From a virus, in the IMG/VR virus record IMGVR_UViG_3300006736_000050, positions 1 through 31,449 of that record: a stretch of 31,449 nt of DNA; one strand, given 5' to 3'. How positions within the stretch are numbered: position 1 is the stretch's first letter; the number at the start of each line of letters is the position of its first letter. Made by a program: the position numbers and the translations under genes. Below are positions 22,669 through 31,060 of the stretch, in pieces. The notes under the pieces were generated by a model, which saw only the letters and a program-made list of their open reading frames with translations, did no database searches and was not told where the DNA came from.

Positions 22669-23711
22669 TGTTGTTGCGTCATCGAATCACAAAGGAATAT
22701 TTTCTTAATATTTGGCATCGCGTCCGAGCCAGTGGCAGCGGAGAGCCTGGATTTTATTTTTCCAATGATAAGGATTGGGGTACAAACCCTTGTTGTGAGA
22801 TCGCGTTGCGACCATATCAATTTTGTAACCTGGTAGAGATCGACGCGTCGGATTTGTCAGATCAGGAAGAATACGAAGATCGTTGCCGAGCAGCGTCTTT
22901 TATTGCGACACTTCAGGCAGGATATACAGATTTTCATTACTTGCGAGATGCCTGGCAAAGGACCACGGAGAAAGACGCTCTCATTGGCGTGTCAATGACA
23001 GGCATTGCCTCTGGCCGCGTTACAAACCTAGATATGAAAGCCGGTGCGCAGACGATAAAAAAAGAAAATCGAAGAGTTGCAGAACAAATTGGCATTAATC
23101 CCTCTGCGAGATCAACATGCGTGAAGCCGGCTGGAACCACCTCTTTAACACTTGGAACCTCAAGCGGCATCCACGCGTGGCACAACAATTATTACATTAG
23201 AAGAATGCGCGTTGGTAAAAACGAGGCAATATATACCTATTTGTTAACCAATCACCCTGAGTTGATAGAGGACGAGTTTTTCAGGCCTCACGATACAGCT
23301 ATTATTTCAGTACCACAAAAAGCACCCCGGGGCTCAATTACAAGAAAAGAGTCAGCTTTAGATTTATTAGAAAGAATTCAAAATATATTTTCTAACTGGG
23401 TCAAGCCTGGGCACCAAAGAGGACAAAACACGCACAATGTATCAGCTACAATCTCCATTAAAGAAAAAGAATGGGATACGGTATCAGAGTGGATGTGGGA
23501 ACATAGAGATGTTTACAATGGTTTGTCTGTCCTGCCCCACTCGAACCACACCTACACTCAGGCGCCTTTTGAGGATTGTACAAAGGACGAATATGAGAGG
23601 CTAATGGAGGCGCTCACCGAGGTCGACGTTAGCGGCATCGTTGAATTTGATGATGATACTAATCTAACTGGAGAGTTGGCTTGCGCCGGTGGAGCGTGTG
23701 AAATTAAATAA
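22581..23711 (+). CDS. nrdJ: Class II ribonucleotide reductase, C-terminal part (after frameshift)
   Basis: This is the continuation in the -1 frame, beginning SADDEEMLASKSGNWWEK. An ATG at 22599 exists but has no ribosome site, so it is probably not an independent start. It contains the catalytic NPCCEI motif (thiyl-radical cysteine flanked by N and E), the partner cysteine in YQFCNLVEID, GVSMTGIASG, the phosphate-binding KPAGTTSLTLGTSSGIH, and a C-terminal CAGGAC pair that would re-reduce the active site. Absence of a small-subunit gene in the window agrees with class II. Every expected catalytic element is present, so the gene looks recently or only apparently broken. Confidence 0.88.
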   Translation, partial: SADDEEMLASKSGNWWEKNPQRGRANNSVVLLRHRITKEYFLNIWHRVRASGSGEPGFYFSNDKDWGTNPCCEIALRPYQFCNLVEIDASDLSDQEEYEDRCRAASFIATLQAGYTDFHYLRDAWQRTTEKDALIGVSMTGIASGRVTNLDMKAGAQTIKKENRRVAEQIGINPSARSTCVKPAGTTSLTLGTSSGIHAWHNNYYIRRMRVGKNEAIYTYLLTNHPELIEDEFFRPHDTAIISVPQKAPRGSITRKESALDLLERIQNIFSNWVKPGHQRGQNTHNVSATISIKEKEWDTVSEWMWEHRDVYNGLSVLPHSNHTYTQAPFEDCTKDEYERLMEALTEVDVSGIVEFDDDTNLTGELACAGGACEIK

Positions 23712-23736
23712 TAAGAATACAATTTAGGAGTTAAGG

Positions 23737-24015
23737 ATGCTATATCCATTGAATCGTTACATAACAGTTAAACCTATCGAGGAAAACCAAGAGGAAGAAC
23801 CCTCCGCGGTTTTGCTACCGCAGACGTACTATGAAGGGGCCCCTTCGCCATATATGATGGTGGAGGTTGTGGAACCTCATGAGGATTCAAAATTGCGCCC
23901 GGGCATGCGCTTGGTTGCGCCGCGATCATCGGTTGAAACTGTAGAATTTAATGATAATACATATCACCTATTGCTTGAAAATCATGCAATGGGCTTTTTT
24001 AGTGAAAATGAATAA
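23737..24015 (+). CDS. GroES-like co-chaperonin (T4 gp31 analogue)
   Basis: This 92-aa protein has the outline of a Cpn10 subunit: PLNRYITVKPIEEN at the start (like GroES 'LHDRVIVKR'), an acidic mobile-loop-like stretch with a hydrophobic tripeptide (EEEPSAVLLPQ, like 'KSAGGIVL'), MMVEVVEPHEDSKLRPGMRL (like the 'G.V..VG......VKVGD.V' strand), and the C-terminal YHLLLENHAMGFF (like 'YLIL.E.DILAIV'). GroES is 97 aa and T4 gp31 111 aa. The phage protein would let host GroEL fold phage proteins such as the capsid. It starts behind TTAGGAG. The resemblance is pattern-level, so a different small beta-barrel protein remains possible. Confidence 0.6.
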   Translation: MLYPLNRYITVKPIEENQEEEPSAVLLPQTYYEGAPSPYMMVEVVEPHEDSKLRPGMRLVAPRSSVETVEFNDNTYHLLLENHAMGFFSENE

Positions 24016-24038
24016 TATCAAAAAAGAAAGGGTTACAA

Positions 24039-24758
24039 TTGGTGTCGGTCGCTGACTTTGTTTGGCCTGATGTAACAATTGGGAATACAATCGACGCAGT
24101 ACAGTTTGCCATCAAGAACAAGACTTGCCTACTCCTTAATGGCTTTCCTGTTGTTGGCTCCTATGATCTACTTTCAGGCTTAAAAATCCCCATAGAAGAG
24201 GCATGGGCCGAAGCTGTTTACCGGGCTTATAATATGTCGTTGATACCTTTTTCTGACAAGATTAAGTCAATTCGTATATCTGATGACAACATCCAGGTCT
24301 TTACAAAAACGGAAAAGAAATATACAATATATTATGAAAATATTAATTTATTTTCTTTGAATAACGTTTCTGGGCTTGAGTCAGATTTCGATAAGGTGTT
24401 TTGTTATAATAAAGTTATTGACTGGTTTGATGTGCGCTCTGGAGGAGAAGAAAGTTTTGATTTTGACATTCCTTCAAACAGCGTCATACAAAATATTGAA
24501 TGTTATCCAAGCAACCGATTGGATGGCCAGAGATATTATGACGTATACAGCGTGTCTCATCTTTCTGATGCTCAACTAGCAAGCTATGAGTATTCCGACG
24601 CTTACATAAGGTTTATGGTTCAAAAATATGCAAAACCAACTAACAAGGAGATAAAATTAGAATTGTGGAAAAGAGATATTGGCAGAGTATATGAGATTGT
24701 TTCGAAACAAACAAATGAAAACATTAAATGGCTTGGAGATGCTCGTGAGGCGCATTGA
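24039..24758 (+). CDS. Unrecognised 239-aa protein coupled to nucleotidyltransferase-like gene
   Basis: No ATG fits; the frame opens at TTG 24039 or GTG 24042, six to nine bases after GAAAGGG. The protein has no signal peptide or membrane helix. Visible stretches are CLLLNGFPVVGSYDLLSGL, EEAWAEAVYRAYNMSL, SIRISDDNIQVFTKTEKKYT, then DIPSNSVIQNIECYPSNR and a helical, basic C-terminus. I recognise no catalytic motif. It ends overlapping the next gene's presumed TTG start (TTGA), so both are probably made together and may act in one pathway. A role in modifying a nucleotide, sugar or surface structure would be consistent with the partner but is not shown. Confidence 0.6.
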   Translation: MVSVADFVWPDVTIGNTIDAVQFAIKNKTCLLLNGFPVVGSYDLLSGLKIPIEEAWAEAVYRAYNMSLIPFSDKIKSIRISDDNIQVFTKTEKKYTIYYENINLFSLNNVSGLESDFDKVFCYNKVIDWFDVRSGGEESFDFDIPSNSVIQNIECYPSNRLDGQRYYDVYSVSHLSDAQLASYEYSDAYIRFMVQKYAKPTNKEIKLELWKRDIGRVYEIVSKQTNENIKWLGDAREAH

Positions 24759-25501
24759 ACACTATGAGGAATTTAGCAGGCATAGTACCAGTGGCTGGCT
24801 ACGCCACAGATATTAATTTACCCTGGCATCACGTGATGATGCCGTTTGATAAAAATAAAGTTTTAATTGAAAACTCAGTTTATACGTGTGCTATGGCCGG
24901 GTGCAAATCAATATGGATTATATGCAATGACGACATCCAGCCCTTAATTAAAAGCATTGTTGGTGATCAGGTGCAGGATCCTGTTTACAGATTTAGATCA
25001 TTTGCAAAGTTTGCGAGTGACCACAAGAAAACAATTCCTATTTTTTATGTACCCATGCCAATTAGAGACATACAGAGAAGAAATAACATTGCGTGGACGG
25101 CTATATATGGCTGTCTGTTGTCTAATAAGATTTTTGGTCAGCTGAGCACATACACGGCGCCAGACCAATTTTTTATATCATGGCCATATGCAGTATTAGA
25201 TTCCACGCCGTTTCGTAAATGCCGGACAGACATACAGAAGAAGTCGATGTTGTTTGATTGTGGCGGTAAAAATATATTTACTGGTGATTTTTTGCCAGTT
25301 GTTTGTAACATTGAAGAAGTAAAAAAAATAAAAGAATATTGTTATGAGTTACAAAATCCATATGGCTCAAACCAAACGCTGAGCGAGCTTGATCCACATG
25401 AATTACTTGAGCCCATGAGAAAAACAGAAATAGTTGGGGTGGATTGTAATTATGTCAAAGTAGCTAGCTGGACAGATTATTGTTCTCTTTTAAAGATATA
25501 A
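24755..25501 (+). CDS. Degenerate sugar-nucleotidyltransferase-like (GT-A fold) protein
   Basis: This protein is 248 aa from the TTG at 24755, or 245 aa from the ATG at 24764; a GAGG four bases before the TTG favours the first. AGIVPVAGYATDINLPWHHV followed by MMPFDKNKVLIENSVYTCAM and KSIWIICNDDI matches the order of nucleotide-sugar pyrophosphorylases ('IIPAAGLGTRL...P.LPI...PLIE...GC..I.IV.ND'). The nucleotide-binding GxGTR loop, however, is replaced by GYATD. Similar proteins of unknown role occur in marine T4-like phages. The later GQLSTYTAPDQFFISWPYAV region would hold the sugar-side residues. Without the glycine-rich loop it may be inactive, bind another ligand, or use a different chemistry. 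The fold is probable and the activity uncertain. Confidence 0.5.
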   Translation: MNTMRNLAGIVPVAGYATDINLPWHHVMMPFDKNKVLIENSVYTCAMAGCKSIWIICNDDIQPLIKSIVGDQVQDPVYRFRSFAKFASDHKKTIPIFYVPMPIRDIQRRNNIAWTAIYGCLLSNKIFGQLSTYTAPDQFFISWPYAVLDSTPFRKCRTDIQKKSMLFDCGGKNIFTGDFLPVVCNIEEVKKIKEYCYELQNPYGSNQTLSELDPHELLEPMRKTEIVGVDCNYVKVASWTDYCSLLKI

Positions 25502-25537
25502 CTAAAAATTAACTACTAATTATATTGGAGATTTAAT

Positions 25538-27379
25538 ATGGCCTTCGCCTTTACGAACAAACAAATAGCCGCAATAAAGCAAGTTTCCGCAGCGACTGAC
25601 GTACCAGAAGATGTTTTGGCCGGGATAATGGTGAGGGAATCAAGCCGCAACTCGCGGACCTATGCCGTTAATCCTAAGTGGATATATCGAGAGCATGATG
25701 GCGCCCCAGCTTCTGTGCGAAAAGCCCTCAAGGGAACGTTAACTGAAAAGCGCGGCCTCGCCCGCGCGCCCGGTCTAGGTGGAGGCGGCCCAGGTTCTGA
25801 TGCATATAAAATTTTTCATGAAGTTTATGCCGTTTCACCTTACTGGGCTGTTAAGATTGGTTGCTGGGGTTGGTGGGCGGCGTGTGGAAAGTGGGCAATG
25901 AGGCCTCATGGTGGAAATAATCTTTCTGCAGCAGAGGCTTTTTATAGTGCATTCAAATCAGATCCTCAAACAACCAGCATAAAAGCGGCAATTGCTTATT
26001 GGAACTCTAAGGAGAATTCCTGGAAAAAGAAATATGCACAAAAAAGAGACTGGAGAAAGCTAACGATATATTATCTTGGTGGCCACAAAAAAGATTATGA
26101 AAGTACAATAAAGAAATATTCTGGGGCTTATCTCAAACAGGGAGGACACACAGCGCCACGTGGCGATAGCGCTGATGCGACCTTTAAAGATCCTAGAATT
26201 GTACTTATCGGAGATTCAAATGCTTTTCATCTTAATAGTGAGTATAAAAAGCACTACTCCACCCAAGACGTCCGTGTCTTGCCGCTCAGCTGGTCTGGCT
26301 CTGGATGCAGGCAGTGGTTGGAGATATTGACAAAGGTTGTAGAAGCTTCAGGTGGGAAGCCAATTACCGGTTCAAACAAGATTGCGGACATGGCTCGGAA
26401 GATTTATAAATTTAATCCTACCAGTATCGATGTTACGTCTTTGGGTGGCAATAATATAAATCAAAGTTATACAGAATCAAAAATACAATCGCACATTGGT
26501 GGTTGTGTCAAGCCCCTTATGAAATTGATTAAAAGGTTCGACGGTACCTTCGCCGGCCCCGTCCCGGTTGGAGAAGAACTGATAGGGAAAACTGGCGAAC
26601 GTTCAAATTTGTTAAGAACCAGGATAAATGCTGCATATGAAAAGGCAGCAAGAGAAGTGGGTATACCATATTGGAACCCTACAGCAAATATCGCATATGA
26701 CACCGCGGAGATGAGCAAAAGAAAAGCTACTGGAGCGGGGGATGGCAAACACCTTACTTCTAAAATGGCGCATCAAGAGTTCAAATCCAGAAAAGCTTTT
26801 CTTGCCGGCAATGCGGCGCAAGCCGGAGGTACATCCCCACGTGGTGATGCCGAAGCAAAAATACAGAAATCAGACAAAGAGCTTCTGGATTGGTTTTACA
26901 GGCGCATCAGTGATACCCAAGGAAAACGTTTTAAATCGGGATGGAAAATGAATGATATGTTAGCCATGGCACGCCGCGAGCTTGAAAAGATTCATGGCAT
27001 GCCTTCGGGCGCCCTAGATAAGCCTGGTGGAATATCCACTGTTGATCTTCCGCCACCCCAGGTACAAGAGCCTTCACGCCCGAGCCCGGAAGAACCGCCA
27101 ACTAGTGCCTGCCCGGGTGGCGAATATACAAGCAAATATAAAAACTTCAAAGCCCAGGTACCTGATTTCGATTTTAGTACATTTTACAGTGAGTTGGATA
27201 AATATTTTGGTTCTGCAGAAGAAGTGCTCAAGCCGCAAGGAAAAGATTGTGTTTTTGCTGATGAACACTACACTGCGTGGGTAAAACTGCAGAAGCGCAA
27301 ACAGCAGGAAGCACCCTACGTAGCGGAGTCCTTTTCATTATTACACAGCTTGATAAGAGAAATGAAAAAGAGGTATTGA
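25538..27379 (+). CDS. Muramidase-SGNH hydrolase fusion, candidate endolysin
   Basis: This 613-aa protein has several modules. Residues 1-200 resemble N-acetylmuramidase (PF11860-type): VPEDVLAGIMVRESS with catalytic-candidate E34, WAVKIGCWGWWAACGK, AAEAFYSAFKSDP, and DWRKLTIYYLGG near the end. Residues 220-410 look like an SGNH/GDSL esterase: VLIGDSN (Ser227), SLGGNN (Asn305) and DGKH (Asp402/His405). Near-identical linkers GGHTAPRGD (202-210) and GGTSPRGD (430-437) bracket the esterase domain. A helical segment, a Pro-rich linker (about 500-530) and a charged C-terminal domain ending LLHSLIREMKKRY follow. There is no signal peptide, so a holin would be needed for export. It probably cuts glycan strands and removes acyl groups that block cutting. 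A virion-borne role is an alternative. Confidence 0.68.
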   Translation: MAFAFTNKQIAAIKQVSAATDVPEDVLAGIMVRESSRNSRTYAVNPKWIYREHDGAPASVRKALKGTLTEKRGLARAPGLGGGGPGSDAYKIFHEVYAVSPYWAVKIGCWGWWAACGKWAMRPHGGNNLSAAEAFYSAFKSDPQTTSIKAAIAYWNSKENSWKKKYAQKRDWRKLTIYYLGGHKKDYESTIKKYSGAYLKQGGHTAPRGDSADATFKDPRIVLIGDSNAFHLNSEYKKHYSTQDVRVLPLSWSGSGCRQWLEILTKVVEASGGKPITGSNKIADMARKIYKFNPTSIDVTSLGGNNINQSYTESKIQSHIGGCVKPLMKLIKRFDGTFAGPVPVGEELIGKTGERSNLLRTRINAAYEKAAREVGIPYWNPTANIAYDTAEMSKRKATGAGDGKHLTSKMAHQEFKSRKAFLAGNAAQAGGTSPRGDAEAKIQKSDKELLDWFYRRISDTQGKRFKSGWKMNDMLAMARRELEKIHGMPSGALDKPGGISTVDLPPPQVQEPSRPSPEEPPTSACPGGEYTSKYKNFKAQVPDFDFSTFYSELDKYFGSAEEVLKPQGKDCVFADEHYTAWVKLQKRKQQEAPYVAESFSLLHSLIREMKKRY

Positions 27380-27380
27380 T

Positions 27381-27593
27381 GTGAAAAACATCTTTACCGC
27401 GCATGCAACTAAAAATGGTAAAACATGGTTTGGGCATACAATGTTTGCACTGTCTATTTCTTTTCAGTTGCTTTTCTCCGCCGCGCACTTTTTAATACAT
27501 GGTTTATTTCCTTTCATTCCTATTCCGAGTTCTTATAATTTTGAGCGCACGATAGAGTTTTTAAAAAACAAGAATGATAACGTTTCTAAATGA
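27381..27593 (+). CDS. Small membrane protein (DUF6356-like), candidate holin
   Basis: This 70-aa protein starts at GTG, one base after the lysin stop and behind AAGAGG. It has the pattern of DUF6356 proteins of Proteobacteria: an N-terminal FTAHATKNGKTWFGH, one long hydrophobic segment (about residues 21-47, ALSISFQLLFSAAHFLIHGL and on), the FPF turn, and a C-terminal helix starting FERTIEFL. One membrane helix, small size, charged C-terminus and position directly after a lysin gene suggest a holin or other lysis protein. Proteins of this family are not experimentally established as holins, so the lysis role is inferred. Confidence 0.6.
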   Translation: MKNIFTAHATKNGKTWFGHTMFALSISFQLLFSAAHFLIHGLFPFIPIPSSYNFERTIEFLKNKNDNVSK

Positions 27594-27626
27594 AAATATG
27601 ATCCTATATTTGTTTTAAGGAGAATT

Positions 27627-30600
27627 ATGAGGAAAGAATCTAGTCTACCATTCGTGGGCTTACATGCACATAGTGTTGCCGGGTCAGTATTTGATGGTTT
27701 TGGCTTCCCGCAAGAGCACATGGATTTTGCCTATCAAAATGGCATGAACGCCCTGGCACTAACAGACCATGGAAATATGAATGGCTTGCCATACCAGGTG
27801 ATACATACTAAGAATATGAAAGAAAAGGGCAGGGACTTTAAGCCAATTTTTGGCGTTGAGGCTTATTTTATTCCATCTGTTGAGATCTGGAAGGAAGAAT
27901 ATGAAAAAATTAAAGCTGATAAAAAAGAGGCGAGAAAACTTTTATCCACTTCAGACAAAGTTTCTGTTGAAGATGAGGGTGAGTCAAAAAGAAAAGCAAA
28001 AAGCAAAGTTAATGCCCGGCGTCATATTGTGCTTTTAGCGCAAAATCAGACTGGCCTTAATAATATTTATAAAATGATTTCTTTATCACATCAGGGTGAC
28101 AACTTCTACCGCTATCCTCGCATTGATTATGATATGCTTGAGGAATATGGCGAAGGGGTAATGGCATCTTCTGCGTGTCTTGGTGGTGTATATGCTGGAG
28201 ATTATTGGGACAACAGAGAAGAGGGTCTCGAAGCTGCAGCAGATGCAATGCGCGAGACGACGCGCCGGATGACGAAGGCAATTGGTAAGCGCTGGTTGGG
28301 GGAGCTGCAGTGGAACAATATACCAGAACAGCATACCTTGAACAAACTAGTCCTTCAAATGCATGAAGAGTTTGATATTAATATTATTTCTACAGCAGAT
28401 AGTCACTACCCAGATAAAGAATCATGGAAGGACCGCGAGTTGTATAAAAGACTGGGGTGGATTGGTGGTACCAAAACGCGCCCGACATATATGTCGTCCG
28501 AGATCCCCATCGATGTAGATGAAATTGGCTATGAGCTTTACCCTAAAAATGGTGACGAGATGTGGGAGGCCTACAAGAAGTATTCGGCTGAATGTGGTGT
28601 ACAATATGATGATAATTTGGTAGAGAAGTCGATTACAAACACACACCACATCGCATACAACGTTATCGAATCATTTATGCCAGACGACACAGTTCGATTG
28701 CCATCTTTTGTTGTGCCTGATGGCGAGTCGGCGACACAAGCACTAACCAAAAGCTGTATCGCTGGCATGAGAAAATTGAATATTCATGAGAACGAGGAGT
28801 ATGTTGAGCGGCTTAAGTTTGAATTAGAGGTTATTGACGACAGAGGCTTTAGCAAGTACTTTTTAACAATGAAAGCAATTGCAGACAAAGCCAATGAGCA
28901 CATGTTGTCCGGCCCGGGCCGAGGTTCTGCGGCGGGATCCCTGGTGGCATATGCCCTGGGGATCACCCAAGTTGATCCCATTAAGCATGGTTTGTTGTTC
29001 AGTCGTTTCTTGCGATCTGACGCCACGGACTATCCCGATATTGATTATGATATTAGTGATGCCTTTGGCCTCAAGGAGATTCTTGCTAAGGAATGGGGCG
29101 AGACAACTGTTGTTCCTATCTCTAACTTCAACACGCTCCAATTAAGATCTTTGATTAAGGACATTGGCAAGTTTTATGAGGTACCATTTACTGAAGTAAA
29201 CGCCGTTACCAGTCGCATGGTTAAAGAGGCGACACCGAAAGCTAAGAAGAAGCACGGCATCACTGCTGGTGTTTATGCCCCGACGTTTGAAGAGGTCATG
29301 GAATATTCTGAGTCGCTACAGGCTTTTCTTAATAAATATCCACACATTAAAACTCATGTTGAGTCACTGATTGGACAGGTTAGATCGACCAGTCGCCACG
29401 CCGGAGGCGTTGTTATTGGAGAGAACCTGGATAAACACATGCCACTAATTTGTTCTGGCGGTGTCATTCAGACACCATGGTCAGAAGGGCAGAACGTACG
29501 CCACCTTGAGCCACTTGGATTTATTAAGTTTGATTTGTTAGGCTTGTCGACCCTAGAGATGATTCAATCTGCAGTTGGGCATCTCTTGAAAAGACATTGT
29601 GGGGTTGTAGATCCGACATATGAAGACATTAGAAAGTGGTATGATGAGAACCTACACCCAGATAAAATTGACCTCAACGACAAACAGGTGTATAATAACA
29701 TCTTTCATAAAGGAAAGTTTGTGGGAGTGTTTCAGTTTACGAACGAGGGCGCCCAAAAGTTTTGTCAGCGTGCTAAACCAAAGAACATTATCGACATTTC
29801 TGCCATTACGTCCATCTACCGTCCCGGCCCCCTGAGCGCCAAGGTTGACCGTTTATATGTTGAGGCAAAAAATACACCAAGCAGCATCAAGTATATCAAC
29901 CCTATTGTCAGGGGTGTTACTGAAGAAACTGCTGGATTTTTAATCTTTCAAGAACAAATTGCGTTGTTGGCTCATGAGCTTGGAAAAGACATATCCCTAG
30001 ACGAAGCAAACAAGCTTCGGAAACTGTTGACCAAGAAGGGTACCGGTAAAGGAGATAAAGAGAAGAAGGTTATTTATAATAAATTCATCCAAGGCTGCAA
30101 AGAAAAGGGCATGCCGCCCTTACAGGCGGAAGGATTGTGGCAGACGTTTGAATATTTCTCTGGGTACGGATTTAACAAATCACATGCTGTGTCCTATTCG
30201 ATACTGTCTTATCAGTGCGCGTGGCTGTTGAACTACTTTCCAGAGTGCTGGATGGCTGCGTTCCTTGATAAAGAGCCAGAGTCTCGGAAAGAAGCAGCCA
30301 TTAGCTTGGCTCAAAAATACGGGTTCCACATTGAAAATATCAACATCAACACTTCCACTCAGCAGTGGGAGATAGCGCCGGGCGGAAAGACGCTTATTCA
30401 ACCCTTCAGTTCAATTAAGGGGTTGGGTGAGAAAGCTGTTGAACAAATCATTAACAACAGGCCATTTCAAACTGTGGAAAAGTTGTTGTTTAACGAGGAC
30501 ATTGTTTATTCTAAGTTGAATAAAAAATCGCTTGATGTCCTGTGTCGGTCGGGAGCGTTAGATCCGCTGGTTGATGAGAGGTTTACTGGTTGTAAACATT

Positions 30601-31058
30601 TTTGGATGGCGTGTATACAAGACAGACCAAAAAATACCAAAAAACTTAATGAGAATATTGACTTGTATGCCCCAGAAGAAGACTTTACAAGAGAAGAAAA
30701 GATTGATTTTATATCGTCTTTGACTGGCATCTTTCCATTTGATTTAGTCATGACCAAGAATATTCGGGATTCAATTGAAAGATATTGTGTCCCTCCAATT
30801 GGTAAGTGGGACCAAGATCTAGGCGTTGCGTGGTTCATACCCCGAGAGGTCATCCCCAAAAGAACAAAGAATGGTAGACTATATTGGCTTATACGCGTTG
30901 TAGATAACGCATCTAGTTCGACAACCATTAAGTGTTGGGGCGTGAAAGAGAACGATCAAATACACATTAATCGTCCTTACGCTGCGAAGTTGCAGCACGA
31001 TGAACAGTGGGGTTTTAGTACAAGATCAATTAGACACACATTTAAACTTTTAGGATAA
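27627..31058 (+). CDS. DNA polymerase III alpha subunit-like (DnaE) with PHP domain
   Basis: This 1143-aa family C polymerase is about the length of E. coli DnaE (1160 aa). The PHP domain at the N-terminus keeps its metal ligands (GLHAHSV at 11-17, LALTDHGN at 43-50, TADSHY). Many active PHP domains proofread, whereas that of E. coli is degenerate. The polymerase core has SGPGRGSAAGSLVAYALGI, then YPDIDYD with catalytic D471 and D473, and IKFDLLGLSTLE with the third aspartate D636. AGFLIFQEQ, GYGFNKSHAVSYS and a helix-hairpin-helix-like IKGLGEKAVEQIINN follow. The C-terminus after about residue 1080 looks like a short OB-fold without the long tau-binding tail. AAGGAG precedes the ATG. It is probably the main phage replicase; no clamp or clamp-loader gene is in the window. 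Confidence 0.93.
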   Translation: MRKESSLPFVGLHAHSVAGSVFDGFGFPQEHMDFAYQNGMNALALTDHGNMNGLPYQVIHTKNMKEKGRDFKPIFGVEAYFIPSVEIWKEEYEKIKADKKEARKLLSTSDKVSVEDEGESKRKAKSKVNARRHIVLLAQNQTGLNNIYKMISLSHQGDNFYRYPRIDYDMLEEYGEGVMASSACLGGVYAGDYWDNREEGLEAAADAMRETTRRMTKAIGKRWLGELQWNNIPEQHTLNKLVLQMHEEFDINIISTADSHYPDKESWKDRELYKRLGWIGGTKTRPTYMSSEIPIDVDEIGYELYPKNGDEMWEAYKKYSAECGVQYDDNLVEKSITNTHHIAYNVIESFMPDDTVRLPSFVVPDGESATQALTKSCIAGMRKLNIHENEEYVERLKFELEVIDDRGFSKYFLTMKAIADKANEHMLSGPGRGSAAGSLVAYALGITQVDPIKHGLLFSRFLRSDATDYPDIDYDISDAFGLKEILAKEWGETTVVPISNFNTLQLRSLIKDIGKFYEVPFTEVNAVTSRMVKEATPKAKKKHGITAGVYAPTFEEVMEYSESLQAFLNKYPHIKTHVESLIGQVRSTSRHAGGVVIGENLDKHMPLICSGGVIQTPWSEGQNVRHLEPLGFIKFDLLGLSTLEMIQSAVGHLLKRHCGVVDPTYEDIRKWYDENLHPDKIDLNDKQVYNNIFHKGKFVGVFQFTNEGAQKFCQRAKPKNIIDISAITSIYRPGPLSAKVDRLYVEAKNTPSSIKYINPIVRGVTEETAGFLIFQEQIALLAHELGKDISLDEANKLRKLLTKKGTGKGDKEKKVIYNKFIQGCKEKGMPPLQAEGLWQTFEYFSGYGFNKSHAVSYSILSYQCAWLLNYFPECWMAAFLDKEPESRKEAAISLAQKYGFHIENININTSTQQWEIAPGGKTLIQPFSSIKGLGEKAVEQIINNRPFQTVEKLLFNEDIVYSKLNKKSLDVLCRSGALDPLVDERFTGCKHFWMACIQDRPKNTKKLNENIDLYAPEEDFTREEKIDFISSLTGIFPFDLVMTKNIRDSIERYCVPPIGKWDQDLGVAWFIPREVIPKRTKNGRLYWLIRVVDNASSSTTIKCWGVKENDQIHINRPYAAKLQHDEQWGFSTRSIRHTFKLLG

Positions 31059-31060
31059 CC

